Below, in pieces: positions 51,666 through 59,796 of a stretch of DNA of 64,000 bases. The DNA is from Novosphingobium sp. SG707 (GTDB lineage Bacteria > Pseudomonadota > Alphaproteobacteria > Sphingomonadales > Sphingomonadaceae), in NCBI RefSeq assembly GCF_012275515.1, contig NZ_JAAZQL010000006.1, forward strand, positions 186,001-250,000, written 5' to 3'. The notes under the pieces were generated by a model. It did not search any database, was not told where the DNA came from, and worked only from the letters and a program-made list of their open reading frames with translations. The first letter of the stretch is position 1. Each line of letters opens with the position of its first letter. The position numbers and the translations under genes are program-made.

Positions 51666-52844
51666 CTACCTTGCTTCCTGCCAAATTTCCTTCAGCCTCT
51701 CCGCATTGGCCTCCCAGCTAAAACCCGCCACCTGCGCGGCCACATCGGCCTGTTCCATCGGCGCGGCCAGCACGTCGGCCACTGCTGCCGCAATGGCCTG
51801 AGGACTGCGCTCCGCAATCCGGCCCGCCATGGGAGAGGTGACGACTTCACGCGCGCCGCCAATATCGGGGATGACCAAGGGCGCCCCGCAGGCCAGCGCC
51901 TCGATCCAGACATTGGCCAGCCCCTCGCGCTCGGAGGGCAGGATGACGGCATCGGCCGCGCTCATCAGCAGGGGCAGGGCGTCATGGCTGACCTGTCCAA
52001 GGAAATGAACGCGCGGGCCAAAGGGCGCGGCCTGTTGGCGCAGGGCGGCCTCGTCCGGCCCGGTCCCGGCCAGCGCCAGATGCGCATCGGGCAGATCGGC
52101 CAGCGCGGCGATGGCCAGTGCCTGACCCTTGATGCCGATCAGCGCGCCGGGGCAAACCAGCAGCGGCGCGCCATCGGGTATTGTCAGACCAAGCCTTTCG
52201 GGGAGGGCGTTGCGAGCATCCTTGCGCAGGATGGGCTTGAAGCGCCCGCGATCCAGCCCGGTGTAATGCACGCGCAGCTTGGCCTGATCCATGCCCAGCG
52301 CCACCATATCGCGCCCCAAAGCGCTGGAAACGGTCAGCAGCGCAGATGCTTGATCCGCCGCAGCCAGCATCTGTGCCAGCGCCGCCGGTCGACCGCCCCA
52401 ATAGTGGATGTCCGACCCGCGCGCCTTGATCGTCAGCGGCAGACCCAGTTCACGCGCGATGATCGCGGCGGCGGGGCCATCGGGAAAGAAGAATTGCGCA
52501 TCGACCAGATCGAACGGCTTTTCCGCATGAAGCCGCCGCACCAATGGCAGCACGGCGCGGGCGATCCGGTTCGGATTGCCATCACCGCCGATCATGGGAA
52601 TCAGCGTGAAGCGCGGATGGAGCACCGTCAGCCCGCCCAATTGCGATTGCGCAGGGCATCGCGCCCAATCCCGATAGGGCCGGCGCAGGCTGAGCGGAAA
52701 AGGGGGCAGGCCGACTGGGTTGATCATGGTCAGATCAACCCCGCCCAGCCGTTGAAGCGCCGCCATTTGATTGGCGACGAATTTGCCGAACCCCCCGCGA
52801 ACGGGCGAGGGGAACAGGGTGGATAGGGAGAGGACGCGCATCAT
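51666..52844 (-). CDS. Glycosyltransferase family 4 (GT-B fold)
   Basis: The 392-residue enzyme should transfer a sugar from a nucleotide sugar to a glycan or lipid. The N-terminal Rossmann-like half begins RVLSLSTLFPSPVRGGFGKF. The C-terminal GT4 domain shows ALIGIKGQALAIAALADLP, LAGTGPDEAALR and the EX7E motif in PSEREGLANVWIEALACGAP (about 307-326). The acceptor is unknown. Two consecutive ATGs at 52844 and 52841 are possible starts. The gene begins 10 nt after the XRE regulator stop, suggesting an operon with it. Its TAG stop immediately abuts repeat copy C. Confidence 0.88.
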   Translation of the reverse strand: MMRVLSLSTLFPSPVRGGFGKFVANQMAALQRLGGVDLTMINPVGLPPFPLSLRRPYRDWARCPAQSQLGGLTVLHPRFTLIPMIGGDGNPNRIARAVLPLVRRLHAEKPFDLVDAQFFFPDGPAAAIIARELGLPLTIKARGSDIHYWGGRPAALAQMLAAADQASALLTVSSALGRDMVALGMDQAKLRVHYTGLDRGRFKPILRKDARNALPERLGLTIPDGAPLLVCPGALIGIKGQALAIAALADLPDAHLALAGTGPDEAALRQQAAPFGPRVHFLGQVSHDALPLLMSAADAVILPSEREGLANVWIEALACGAPLVIPDIGGAREVVTSPMAGRIAERSPQAIAAAVADVLAAPMEQADVAAQVAGFSWEANAERLKEIWQEAR

Positions 52845-52854
52845 GCGCGGGTGA

Positions 52855-53427
52855 TTACAGCTTCCTCACTAACATTTCGGCAACGGCCAGCCATGGCGGG
52901 CTGTCGATCACCAACTGGCGATGGCCGATGCCGGGAGGCAGCAGCGCGATGCGATGCTCGTCGCGGTCGATAAGGCGGCCGAAAACGAATCGGCCGCCTG
53001 GACGCGGCGCGAGCACATCGCGGTTAACCAGCTTGGAGAAACTTTCCGGCTGCATCTGGCGTAACCAGATCTGATCGCCGCTGCGATAGTCACCCGCGCC
53101 GGTTTCCACCGACATGGCCATCTGCGTGCCTTCGCCCACCAGTTCGGAAGGCAGGATGGCATCTCGCGGCGTGGTCAAGGCCTCGGCCCCGACATCGGTC
53201 AGGCGAGCGACCATTTTGGCCTGTTCGGCCGTATCCCCGCGCACCAGAAGCTCCGGATCCACCTCAAGCGCAAGCGCAATCCGGTTCATCCAGATGAGCG
53301 AGAGATTGCGCGTGCCGGTTTCCAGCCTGCCAATCGTCTGCGCCGTTGTGGGCGGTGAGCAGCGCGCGGCCACATCTGCCAGCGTCATGCCCTTTTGTCT
53401 GCGAATATCACGTATACGGTTAATCAT
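52855..53427 (-). CDS. XRE-family repressor with LexA-like C-terminal region
   Basis: The 190-residue protein has an N-terminal Cro/C1-type helix-turn-helix (about 2-60): IRDIRRQKGMTLADVAARC, then TIGRLETGTRNLSLIWMNRIA. A C-terminal half (about 105-185) with YRSGDQIWLR, GRFVFGRLIDRD and RIALLPPG resembles an S24/LexA-like beta fold. No Ser-Lys protease dyad is evident, so it is likely a non-cleaving, ligand- or dimer-controlled regulator. It diverges from the DUF6456 gene across 108 nt that contain an inverted repeat at 53475-53492. It is probably co-transcribed with the glycosyltransferase. Confidence 0.78.
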   Translation of the reverse strand: MINRIRDIRRQKGMTLADVAARCSPPTTAQTIGRLETGTRNLSLIWMNRIALALEVDPELLVRGDTAEQAKMVARLTDVGAEALTTPRDAILPSELVGEGTQMAMSVETGAGDYRSGDQIWLRQMQPESFSKLVNRDVLAPRPGGRFVFGRLIDRDEHRIALLPPGIGHRQLVIDSPPWLAVAEMLVRKL

Positions 53428-53474
53428 GACTAGCCGACCCCTCGAACCAATCCGGTTTTTTCACTTTCCTACAA

Positions 53475-53492
53475 TTTGCCCGGCTTGGCAAA
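53475..53492. promoter_or_regulatory. Inverted repeat between the XRE and DUF6456 genes (candidate operator)
   Basis: TTTGCC-CGGCTT-GGCAAA is a perfect 6-bp inverted repeat with a 6-nt spacer, inside the 108-nt divergent region. Its right arm overlaps a TTGGCA -35-like hexamer for the plus-strand gene. A related CTTTGCAAGG sits 2 nt further on. It is a plausible autoregulatory site for the XRE protein. Confidence 0.35.
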
Positions 53493-53535
53493 CTCTTTGC
53501 AAGGAATGGCAGAAGAAACCTAAGGGGATACTACT

Positions 53536-54009
53536 ATGAATCGGCAACTTGTCGAACGGGAATTAACCGCAGAGGGGCCTGGACGCGGAAAACCTCGCCG
53601 ATTGGGGCGCAGCGTGACGGTTAATTTGTGCGAATCGCCCCTGACATGGCTCCACGCGCGCGGCCATCTGACCGATCGCGAATATGATGCGGGCGAGCGG
53701 CTGCGCGCCGATTGGGAAACGGCGCAATTGGCCCCGAATATGTCGATGCGTTGGGAGCCTGTGGCCACTCGGGGCAGCCGCCACGACCGCGATCTCAATC
53801 CCACAGAGCGCCAGATCGCCGCCAAGGCCCGCTTCGACGGCGCACTGGCCGTGGCCGGAAAAGGGCTGGCCGATATCCTCTGGCGCGTGGTCTGCGCGGG
53901 TGAGAGTCTGCCGGTTGCCGAAAAATCGCTCGAATGGCCGGCGCGCTCGGGAAAGCTGGTGCTGAAGCTGGCGCTTGATCGGGTGGCGGAGTTTTATCGG
54001 ATCGAGTGA
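53536..54009 (+). CDS. DUF6456 domain protein
   Basis: A conserved alphaproteobacterial protein of unknown role, 157 residues. It carries the family pattern VTVNLCESPLTWLHARGHLTDREYDAGERLRADWE, GSRHDRDLNPTERQIAAKARF, and a helix-turn-helix-like C-terminus (LADILWRVVCAGESLPVAEKSLEWPARSGKLVLKLALDRVAEFY). The C-terminal region could bind DNA, which would fit its position divergent from an XRE regulator. The start ATG lies 10 nt after an AAGGGG box. It converges on the ABC-F gene. Confidence 0.7.
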   Translation: MNRQLVERELTAEGPGRGKPRRLGRSVTVNLCESPLTWLHARGHLTDREYDAGERLRADWETAQLAPNMSMRWEPVATRGSRHDRDLNPTERQIAAKARFDGALAVAGKGLADILWRVVCAGESLPVAEKSLEWPARSGKLVLKLALDRVAEFYRIE

Positions 54010-54036
54010 GGGGGGCGGCATTATGCCTCCCGCTTC

Positions 54037-55830
54037 TTACCCCTCCACCATCTCCGCCAATTCCAGCCAGCGCTCCTCGGAGGCATCCTTTTCCGCGCGG
54101 GCCTTGTCCAGTGCCGCCGTCAATTGCGCAAAGCGGGCCGGGTTCTGCGTATAGAGGTCCCCATCCGCCAGCGCCGCCTCCAGCTTGGCAATCTCGCCGT
54201 CCAGCGCTTCGATCCGGGCGGGCAGGAGGTCGTAATCGCGCTGGTCCTTATAGCTCAGCTTGACCTTATTGCGCACGGGCATGACCACGGGCGCGGCCTC
54301 GCTCTTGTCGGCCACAGCCGCCTTTTTGGCCGCCGGAGCATTGCGCTGCTGGCGCTGCTTTTCCCAATCGGCATAGCCGCCCGCGACGATATCGACCCGC
54401 CCCGATCCGTCCAGCCCCAGTGTGACCGTGCAGGTGCGATCCAGAAAGTCGCGGTCATGCGATACGATCAGCACCGTGCCGTCGTAATCGGCGATCACTT
54501 CCTGCAGCAGGTCGAGCGTTTCCAGATCAAGATCGTTGGTCGGTTCGTCCAGCACCAACAGATTGGAAGTCCGCGCAAATTCGCGCGCCAGCAAAAGCCG
54601 CGACCGCTCCCCGCCCGACAGCGTACCCACCCGCGCCTCGATCAGGCCCGGGTCGAACAGGAAGTCCTTGAGATAGCCCTGAACATGCTTCTTCTCACCG
54701 CGCACATCCACCCAGTCGCCGCCCTCTGCCAGCACATCACGGATGCGCTTTTCAGGGCTTAACAGGCTGCGCTGCTGGTCGATCATCACGCCCGAGAGTG
54801 TCTGCGCCAGCTTGACCGTGCCGGTGTCGGGCTCCAATTCCCCGGTCAGCATTTTGAGCAAGGTCGTCTTGCCCGCGCCATTGCCCCCGACAAGGCCGAT
54901 CCGGTCGCCACGCTGGATGCGCAGGTTAAAGTCGCGGATGATCGTGCGGTCGCCGAATTTCTTCGACACGCCCTCGGCCACGATCACCGATTTGGTTTTA
55001 ACATCGTCACTGGCCAGTTTCATTTTGGCCGCGCCCTGGGGGCTGAGCATGGACGCCCGCTGTGCCCGCATCTGATAAAGCTTTTCCAGACGCCCCTGAT
55101 TGCGCTTGCGCCGCGCCGTGACCCCGCGTGAAAGCCAGTGCGTTTCCAACTTCAGCTTGGCGTCCAGCTTTTCGGCCGCGCGCGCCTCGTTGGCGTAAAC
55201 TTCCTCTTCCCACGCCTCATAGCCGCCAAAGCCGACCTCGCGCCGCCGCAGCGATCCGCGATCCAGCCACAGCGTCGCCCGCGTCAGCCGCGTCAAAAAG
55301 GTGCGGTCATGGCTGATGACCACAAAGGCGCCGGTATAGCGCTGCAACCAGCTTTCCAGCCAGTCGATCGCGGCCAGATCCATATGGTTGGTCGGCTCGT
55401 CCAGCAGCAGCAGGTCCGGCTCGCTGGCCAGAGCGCGGCAGATCGCCGCCCGGCGACGCTCGCCGCCCGAGGCGCTGGCGGCCTCGCGGTTCAGGTCGAT
55501 GCCCAACTGGCTGGCGATGGATTCGACCTCATGCTGGGGCGGGGCGTCCGGCCCCTTCAGGCAATAATCGAGCAGGCGCGGGCAACCGCCGAAATCCGGG
55601 TCCTGCTCCAGCACCACGACCTTGGTGCCCGGTTGGATCGAACGCTTGCCCTTGTCCGCATCCAGCGTGCCCGCGATCAGGCGCAGCAAGGTGGTCTTGC
55701 CCGCGCCATTGCGCCCGATCAGCGCAAGCCGATCGCGCGGGGCGATGAAAATGTCGAGGTCGCGAAAAAGCCAGCCCGATCCCTGGATCAGGCTCAGTCC
55801 TTCCCAGCTGAGAATAGGTGCAACTGCCAT
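54037..55830 (-). CDS. ABC-F family ATPase (Uup/Ettan type)
   Basis: ABC-F proteins lack membrane domains and act on ribosomes or DNA structures. The 597-residue protein has two ATP-binding cassettes with Walker A GRNGAGKTTLLR (about 39-50) and GGNGAGKTTLLKML (about 313-326). The signatures are SGGERRRAAICRA and LSGGERSRLLLAREF, and there is a linker between the cassettes. The C-terminal extension with coiled-coil character (about 520-597, DYDLLPARIEALDGEIAKLEA) is typical of Uup, linked to precise excision of transposons and ribosome function. It is a single gene, with the SIMPL gene 41 nt upstream on the same strand. Confidence 0.9.
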   Translation of the reverse strand: MAVAPILSWEGLSLIQGSGWLFRDLDIFIAPRDRLALIGRNGAGKTTLLRLIAGTLDADKGKRSIQPGTKVVVLEQDPDFGGCPRLLDYCLKGPDAPPQHEVESIASQLGIDLNREAASASGGERRRAAICRALASEPDLLLLDEPTNHMDLAAIDWLESWLQRYTGAFVVISHDRTFLTRLTRATLWLDRGSLRRREVGFGGYEAWEEEVYANEARAAEKLDAKLKLETHWLSRGVTARRKRNQGRLEKLYQMRAQRASMLSPQGAAKMKLASDDVKTKSVIVAEGVSKKFGDRTIIRDFNLRIQRGDRIGLVGGNGAGKTTLLKMLTGELEPDTGTVKLAQTLSGVMIDQQRSLLSPEKRIRDVLAEGGDWVDVRGEKKHVQGYLKDFLFDPGLIEARVGTLSGGERSRLLLAREFARTSNLLVLDEPTNDLDLETLDLLQEVIADYDGTVLIVSHDRDFLDRTCTVTLGLDGSGRVDIVAGGYADWEKQRQQRNAPAAKKAAVADKSEAAPVVMPVRNKVKLSYKDQRDYDLLPARIEALDGEIAKLEAALADGDLYTQNPARFAQLTAALDKARAEKDASEERWLELAEMVEG

Positions 55831-55871
55831 GGCCGCGCGTTAGGGGGCAACAGCGGCCATGGCAAGCCGCG

Positions 55872-56597
55872 TCAGTTGGTCAGTTCAAAGGCCATGGCCA
55901 GCGACACGGAAATGGTGACGGGGCGGGGCGTGAGGTCGAGGGGAACAGTCTCGCCTTCTCTGGGCATGAAGCGGGGGGCGGGGGGCGCAAACAGGGCCAT
56001 ACGCGCCTCACTTTCGGTAACGCTCAACAATCGCACTGAGGAAAAACCGTTCGCCTGAGCGTGGATCATAGCCCTGCTGCGGCCCTGCGCGGTGGCGTTG
56101 GCGATCAGCCGGTCCATGATCGCGCTTTTGTTCGCAACGTCGAATTGCAGATTGCCGGTGCTGGTTGCCCCGGCGGCCACGGCCGCGCCCATGACGTCGT
56201 TCAGGCCATCCAGCTTGCGCAATTTCACCTGAATATAGTTTTCGATCATGAAGCCTTTGCGATGGCGCGTGCCGCCTTCTCCTTCAAATTCGTCATGGGC
56301 CGAAAGGCCGCCCTGTTTGATGTCCGAGGCAAGCACGCCCTTTGCCATCAAGGCAGTTTTCAGCTTTGCCAATCCCGCATTGTTGGCCGCCACGGCGGCC
56401 GGGGTTTCGCGATTGCGGGTGATCAGACTGATATGGAGAATGGCGATGTCGGGGGCCTGCTCCACGCTGTCACCGACATTCAGGGAAACGACCGGCCCCT
56501 TTGGCGCGATCGTCAGCATGGGAGCCGAGGGGATCTGCGCCATGGCCACTTGAGGTGAGGCGCAAAAACATAGCGCCAGAAAATAACATCTTTTCAT
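55872..56597 (-). CDS. Periplasmic SIMPL domain (DUF541) protein
   Basis: The 241-residue protein has a signal peptide (about 1-20, ending AMA) and a SIMPL domain. Family features are VSLNVGDSVEQAPDIAILHISLITR, ANNAGLAKLKTALMAKGVLASDIK, YIQVKLRKLDGLNDVM and AIMDRLIANATAQGRSRA. The ATG at 56597 is preceded by AAGGGGG. Upstream starts to 56651 lack this. SIMPL proteins are periplasmic, sometimes tied to oxidative stress, but no activity is certain. It diverges from the PepSY gene across 89 nt. Confidence 0.85.
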   Translation of the reverse strand: MKRCYFLALCFCASPQVAMAQIPSAPMLTIAPKGPVVSLNVGDSVEQAPDIAILHISLITRNRETPAAVAANNAGLAKLKTALMAKGVLASDIKQGGLSAHDEFEGEGGTRHRKGFMIENYIQVKLRKLDGLNDVMGAAVAAGATSTGNLQFDVANKSAIMDRLIANATAQGRSRAMIHAQANGFSSVRLLSVTESEARMALFAPPAPRFMPREGETVPLDLTPRPVTISVSLAMAFELTN

Positions 56598-56686
56598 TTG
56601 GCCCCCTTGCCTTCCATTTCCGGCTGAACAATCGCTATGTTCTCTATTCACATCGTGTTCAATCGCAAACGGATAACCCAGACGCC

Positions 56687-57016
56687 ATGTTCACACGGCT
56701 CACCTCTATGCTGATGATGGCCCCTCTGGCGCTTTGGGCGGTGGTTTCGGCGCTGGCTTTGCCGCCGGTGCCGATGGCCCATGCCGGCCCGGGTGAGGCG
56801 CAGGGCGAGGCCCGGCGCGAAATGCGCGCGGGCAATGTGCGATCCTTGCGCGAAATCGAAACGCATGTGCTGCCGATGATGGCGGGGGCCCAATATCTGG
56901 GGCCTGAATATGACCCGCTGGCCATGGCCTATCGTCTGAAATTCGTGAAGGACGGGCGTGTGGTCTTTGTCGATGTCGATGCGCGTTCGGGGGAAATCCT
57001 GCGCCAGCGGCGCTGA
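56687..57016 (+). CDS. Exported PepSY domain protein
   Basis: The 109-residue protein has a signal peptide (about 1-33, ending MAHA) and a single PepSY domain. That domain has the pattern LREIETHVLPMMAGAQYLGPEY and YRLKFVKDGRVVFVDVDARSGEILRQR. The ATG at 56687 gives a proper signal sequence. The longer frame to 56501 starts inside the SIMPL gene. PepSY proteins often sit beside PhoPQ-like systems and can sense or inhibit periplasmic proteases. Here the response regulator gene begins 80 nt downstream, supporting a sensory or output link. Confidence 0.82.
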   Translation: MFTRLTSMLMMAPLALWAVVSALALPPVPMAHAGPGEAQGEARREMRAGNVRSLREIETHVLPMMAGAQYLGPEYDPLAMAYRLKFVKDGRVVFVDVDARSGEILRQRR

Positions 57017-57096
57017 TCCTTGCCCCGGCTGCTTGACGCAGGCGTGCCCCGCGCCCATCTCCCCTGTTAATCCGACCAATAATAAGGAAGTGCCAG

Positions 57097-57765
57097 ATGC
57101 GGATCCTGATCGTCGAGGATGAACCCACGCTGGGCCGCCAGCTCAAGACAACGCTGGAGCAGACCGGCTATGCGGTTGACCTGTCCACCGATGGCGAGGA
57201 CGGCCATTTTCTGGGCAGCACCGAAGATTACGATGCGGTGATCCTTGACCTTGGCCTGCCCGAAATCGATGGGCTGACGGTGCTGTCCATGTGGCGCAAG
57301 GAGGGGCGCAAGTTCCCCGTGCTGGTGCTGACGGCGCGCGATTCGTGGTCGGACAAGGTGGCTGGGCTGGATGGTGGCGCCGACGATTATCTGGCCAAGC
57401 CGTTTCAGACCGAGGAACTGATCGCCCGCCTGCGCGCGCTGATCCGCCGTGCTTCGGGCAATTCCTCGTCCGAACTGATCGCGGGCGATGTGCGTCTCGA
57501 CACGCGCTCAGGTCGGGTTACGCTGGCCGGTGAGCCGGTGAAGCTGACCGCGCAGGAATACAAGCTGCTCTCCTATCTGCTTCATCACAAGGGCAAGGTG
57601 GTCAGCCGCACCGAGTTGATCGAGCATATTTACGATCAGGATTTCGACCGCGATTCAAACACTATCGAGGTGTTTGTTACGCGCATTCGCAAGAAGCTGG
57701 GCGCCGATGTGATCACCACGATCCGCGGGCTTGGCTACAGCCTTGACGAGCCGGCGCGCGGATAA
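57097..57765 (+). CDS. OmpR/PhoP-family response regulator
   Basis: The 222-residue regulator has a receiver domain (about 1-115) with acidic pocket residues ED at 7-8, phospho-acceptor Asp51 in ILDLGLPEIDG, and the switch region VLTARD and DYLAKPF with Lys. A winged-helix DNA-binding domain (about 125-220) has LTAQEYKLLSYLLHHKGKVVSR and DRDSNTIEVFVTRIRKKLG. The last of these closely resembles PhoP/QseB relatives. AAGGAAG lies 5-6 nt before the ATG. The cognate kinase gene starts 6 nt after its stop. Confidence 0.93.
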   Translation: MRILIVEDEPTLGRQLKTTLEQTGYAVDLSTDGEDGHFLGSTEDYDAVILDLGLPEIDGLTVLSMWRKEGRKFPVLVLTARDSWSDKVAGLDGGADDYLAKPFQTEELIARLRALIRRASGNSSSELIAGDVRLDTRSGRVTLAGEPVKLTAQEYKLLSYLLHHKGKVVSRTELIEHIYDQDFDRDSNTIEVFVTRIRKKLGADVITTIRGLGYSLDEPARG

Positions 57766-57771
57766 GCAACA

Positions 57772-59190
57772 ATGGCCAGCGCCCAAGCGCCGGAAACAGC
57801 AAAGAGCGATACGGGCAGGGTTGACCAGGTGAAATACACCGGCAGCCTTGCGCGGCGCATGATGCTGATCGCGGTGGGCTGGATTTTGGTGCTGCTGCTG
57901 GCGGGCGGGCTGGCGCTGGACCGGGCGATGACCGCGATGGTCACGCGCAATTTCGACGAACAGCTCGGCTATATGCTGACCGGCATGATCGGCAGCGCCG
58001 AAATCGGCCCCGACGGCGAGGTGTTCTTCAACCGGCCCCTTGGCGACCAGCGTTTTCTTGAACCCAACAGCGGCCTCTATTGGCAGATCAGCGGCAAGGG
58101 GCATGAGGATTTCCCCAGCCGCTCGCTCTGGGACCGCACGCTGAAAATCTCGGCCGATCATCAGGACACGCAGGCCCATATTTTCGATTCGAGCCAGTTT
58201 TCCGGCGAGCCCCTGCGCATCATGGAGCGTTCGATCATCCTGCCGGGCAGCAATACGACGTGGTGGTTCGTGGTGGCCGAGAGCCGGCATGAACTGGACG
58301 CGCAGATCCGGCGCATCCGCACGATCCTGATCGACAGCTTCCTCGTGCTGGGCCTTGGTCTTGTGCTGATGGCGGCGATCCAGAGCTGGTATGGCCTCTC
58401 GCCGCTGCGCCGCGTGCGTCTGGCCATCGCGCATATGCGCAGCACCGGGGCCAACCGGGTGAACGACCCTCTGCCGGTTGAGGTGCAGCCGCTGGTGCAG
58501 GAATTGAACGACCTGCTATCCCACAACGAGCGGCAGGCTGAGGAAGCGCGCACCCATGCGGGCAATCTGGCCCATGCGCTCAAAACGCCGCTGACGGTGC
58601 TGCTCAATGCGGCGCAGGCCAAGGAGCCCGATCTGGCCGAATCGGTGGCGCGCGAAACGGCGGTCATGCGCAGGCAGGTCGAGCACCATCTTGCCCGCGC
58701 GCGGGCCGTTGGGCGGCGCGGGGCGGGGCAGGCGCGCACCGTGGTGTGGGATGCGGCCAAATCGGTGATGCGCGCGGTCGAGCGACTTTATGGCGATGCG
58801 CGCTTTGACCTTGATGGATCGCATGACGCTCAGGTTGCCATCGAGCGGCAGGATCTGGACGATCTTTTGGGCAATCTGATTGAAAATGCGGCGAAATATG
58901 GCGGCGGCAGCGTCTTCGTCACCATTGATGCGGGCGACAAGGGTGAACTGGTCGAAATCTGGGTCGAGGACGACGGCATGGGCATCCCCGAGGCCGAGCG
59001 CACCCGTATCTTCGATCGTGGCGCGCGGCTGGATACGGGCAAACCGGGCACGGGGTTGGGGCTGGCTATCGTGCGCGATGTGGCGGAAATCTATGGCGGA
59101 AACGTTGAGCTGGACGAGAGTGAGGATCTGGGCGGGTTGCTGGTGAAGTTGCGATTGCCCAGAGCGCGGGGGATAGAGGTTAAAGGTTAA
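57772..59190 (+). CDS. Sensor histidine kinase (PhoQ-like)
   Basis: The 472-residue kinase has TM1 (about 28-50), a periplasmic sensor (about 51-180), TM2 (about 187-208) and a HAMP-like linker. The H-box is HAGNLAHALKTPLTVL (about 258-273); its HALKTPL form, rather than HELRTPL, is that of the PhoQ subgroup. The catalytic domain has the N-box LGNLIENAAKYGGG, G1 VEDDGMGIPE and G2 GTGLGLAIVRDV. It follows its response regulator by 6 nt. The signal is unknown. Divalent cations or cationic peptides are guesses from PhoQ. Repeat copy D begins 5 nt after the stop. Confidence 0.93.
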   Translation: MASAQAPETAKSDTGRVDQVKYTGSLARRMMLIAVGWILVLLLAGGLALDRAMTAMVTRNFDEQLGYMLTGMIGSAEIGPDGEVFFNRPLGDQRFLEPNSGLYWQISGKGHEDFPSRSLWDRTLKISADHQDTQAHIFDSSQFSGEPLRIMERSIILPGSNTTWWFVVAESRHELDAQIRRIRTILIDSFLVLGLGLVLMAAIQSWYGLSPLRRVRLAIAHMRSTGANRVNDPLPVEVQPLVQELNDLLSHNERQAEEARTHAGNLAHALKTPLTVLLNAAQAKEPDLAESVARETAVMRRQVEHHLARARAVGRRGAGQARTVVWDAAKSVMRAVERLYGDARFDLDGSHDAQVAIERQDLDDLLGNLIENAAKYGGGSVFVTIDAGDKGELVEIWVEDDGMGIPEAERTRIFDRGARLDTGKPGTGLGLAIVRDVAEIYGGNVELDESEDLGGLLVKLRLPRARGIEVKG

Positions 59191-59195
59191 GGGTG

Positions 59196-59382
59196 CCTCC
59201 GGCGGGCAAAGGGCGGGGGCCCTTTGCAATCCGATTATGGGGTGGCGCCAAATGTGCATCGTGGCGCCATTCCGCGAAGCGGTTTAATAGCCTGCGGCGC
59301 GGCAAGGTTGCGCAACACCGATTTCATAGCGCAACAAAGTATCGGGATTGCAAAGGGACTGAGTCCCTTTGCCCGCCGGAGG
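59196..59382 (-). repeat. Structured dispersed repeat, copy D
   Basis: This 187-bp element has a canonical left end with loop CGGGGG. The right end has the self-complementary loop ACTGAGT, with GGGACT pairing AGTCCC. The core orientation is like copy B, with CCGCGAAGCGG followed by AGCCTGCGGCG. It lies between the convergent histidine kinase and chorismate mutase genes, starting 5 nt after the kinase stop and ending 19 nt from the mutase stop. Confidence 0.85.
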
Positions 59383-59401
59383 CATCTTTACCCCTTAACC
59401 C

Positions 59402-59722
59402 TTACTCGCCCAATTTGGCCTTCTCATGATGCCGGATCACTTCATCAATGATGAAGCGCAGGAATTTTTCGCCAAAATCAGGATCAAGCTGCGCATCCTC
59501 GGCAAGCTTGCGCAGGCGGGCGATCTGGCGCTCTTCGCGGCCGGGGTCGCTGGCGGGCAGGGTGTGGGCGGCTTTATATTCGCCCACGGCCTTGGTGATG
59601 CGGAATCGCTCGGCCAGAATGTGAATCAGCGCGGCATCGATATTGTCGATGCTCGACCGGAAAGAGGCCAGAACCGGATCGGTGGTGGCAACAAGGCTGC
59701 CCTGATGTGACGTTTCAACCAT
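59402..59722 (-). CDS. Monofunctional chorismate mutase (AroQ class)
   Basis: It converts chorismate to prephenate for phenylalanine and tyrosine. The 106-residue all-helical protein has the CM_2 pattern: FRSSIDNIDAALIHILAERFRITKAVGEYK (residues about 21-50, with active-site Arg and Lys), DPGREERQIARLRKLAEDAQLD, and FLRFIIDEVIRHHEKAK at the end. No signal peptide is seen, so it is cytosolic. It converges on the histidine kinase gene, with repeat D between, and diverges from the polyprenyl diphosphate synthase gene. Confidence 0.92.
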   Translation of the reverse strand: MVETSHQGSLVATTDPVLASFRSSIDNIDAALIHILAERFRITKAVGEYKAAHTLPASDPGREERQIARLRKLAEDAQLDPDFGEKFLRFIIDEVIRHHEKAKLGE

Positions 59723-59796
59723 AAAGCGCCGCTAGCATGAGACAATGGTCGATTCCAGCCTTGCCTTTGCGCGGGATGCGGCGCAATGCGAGCCCG

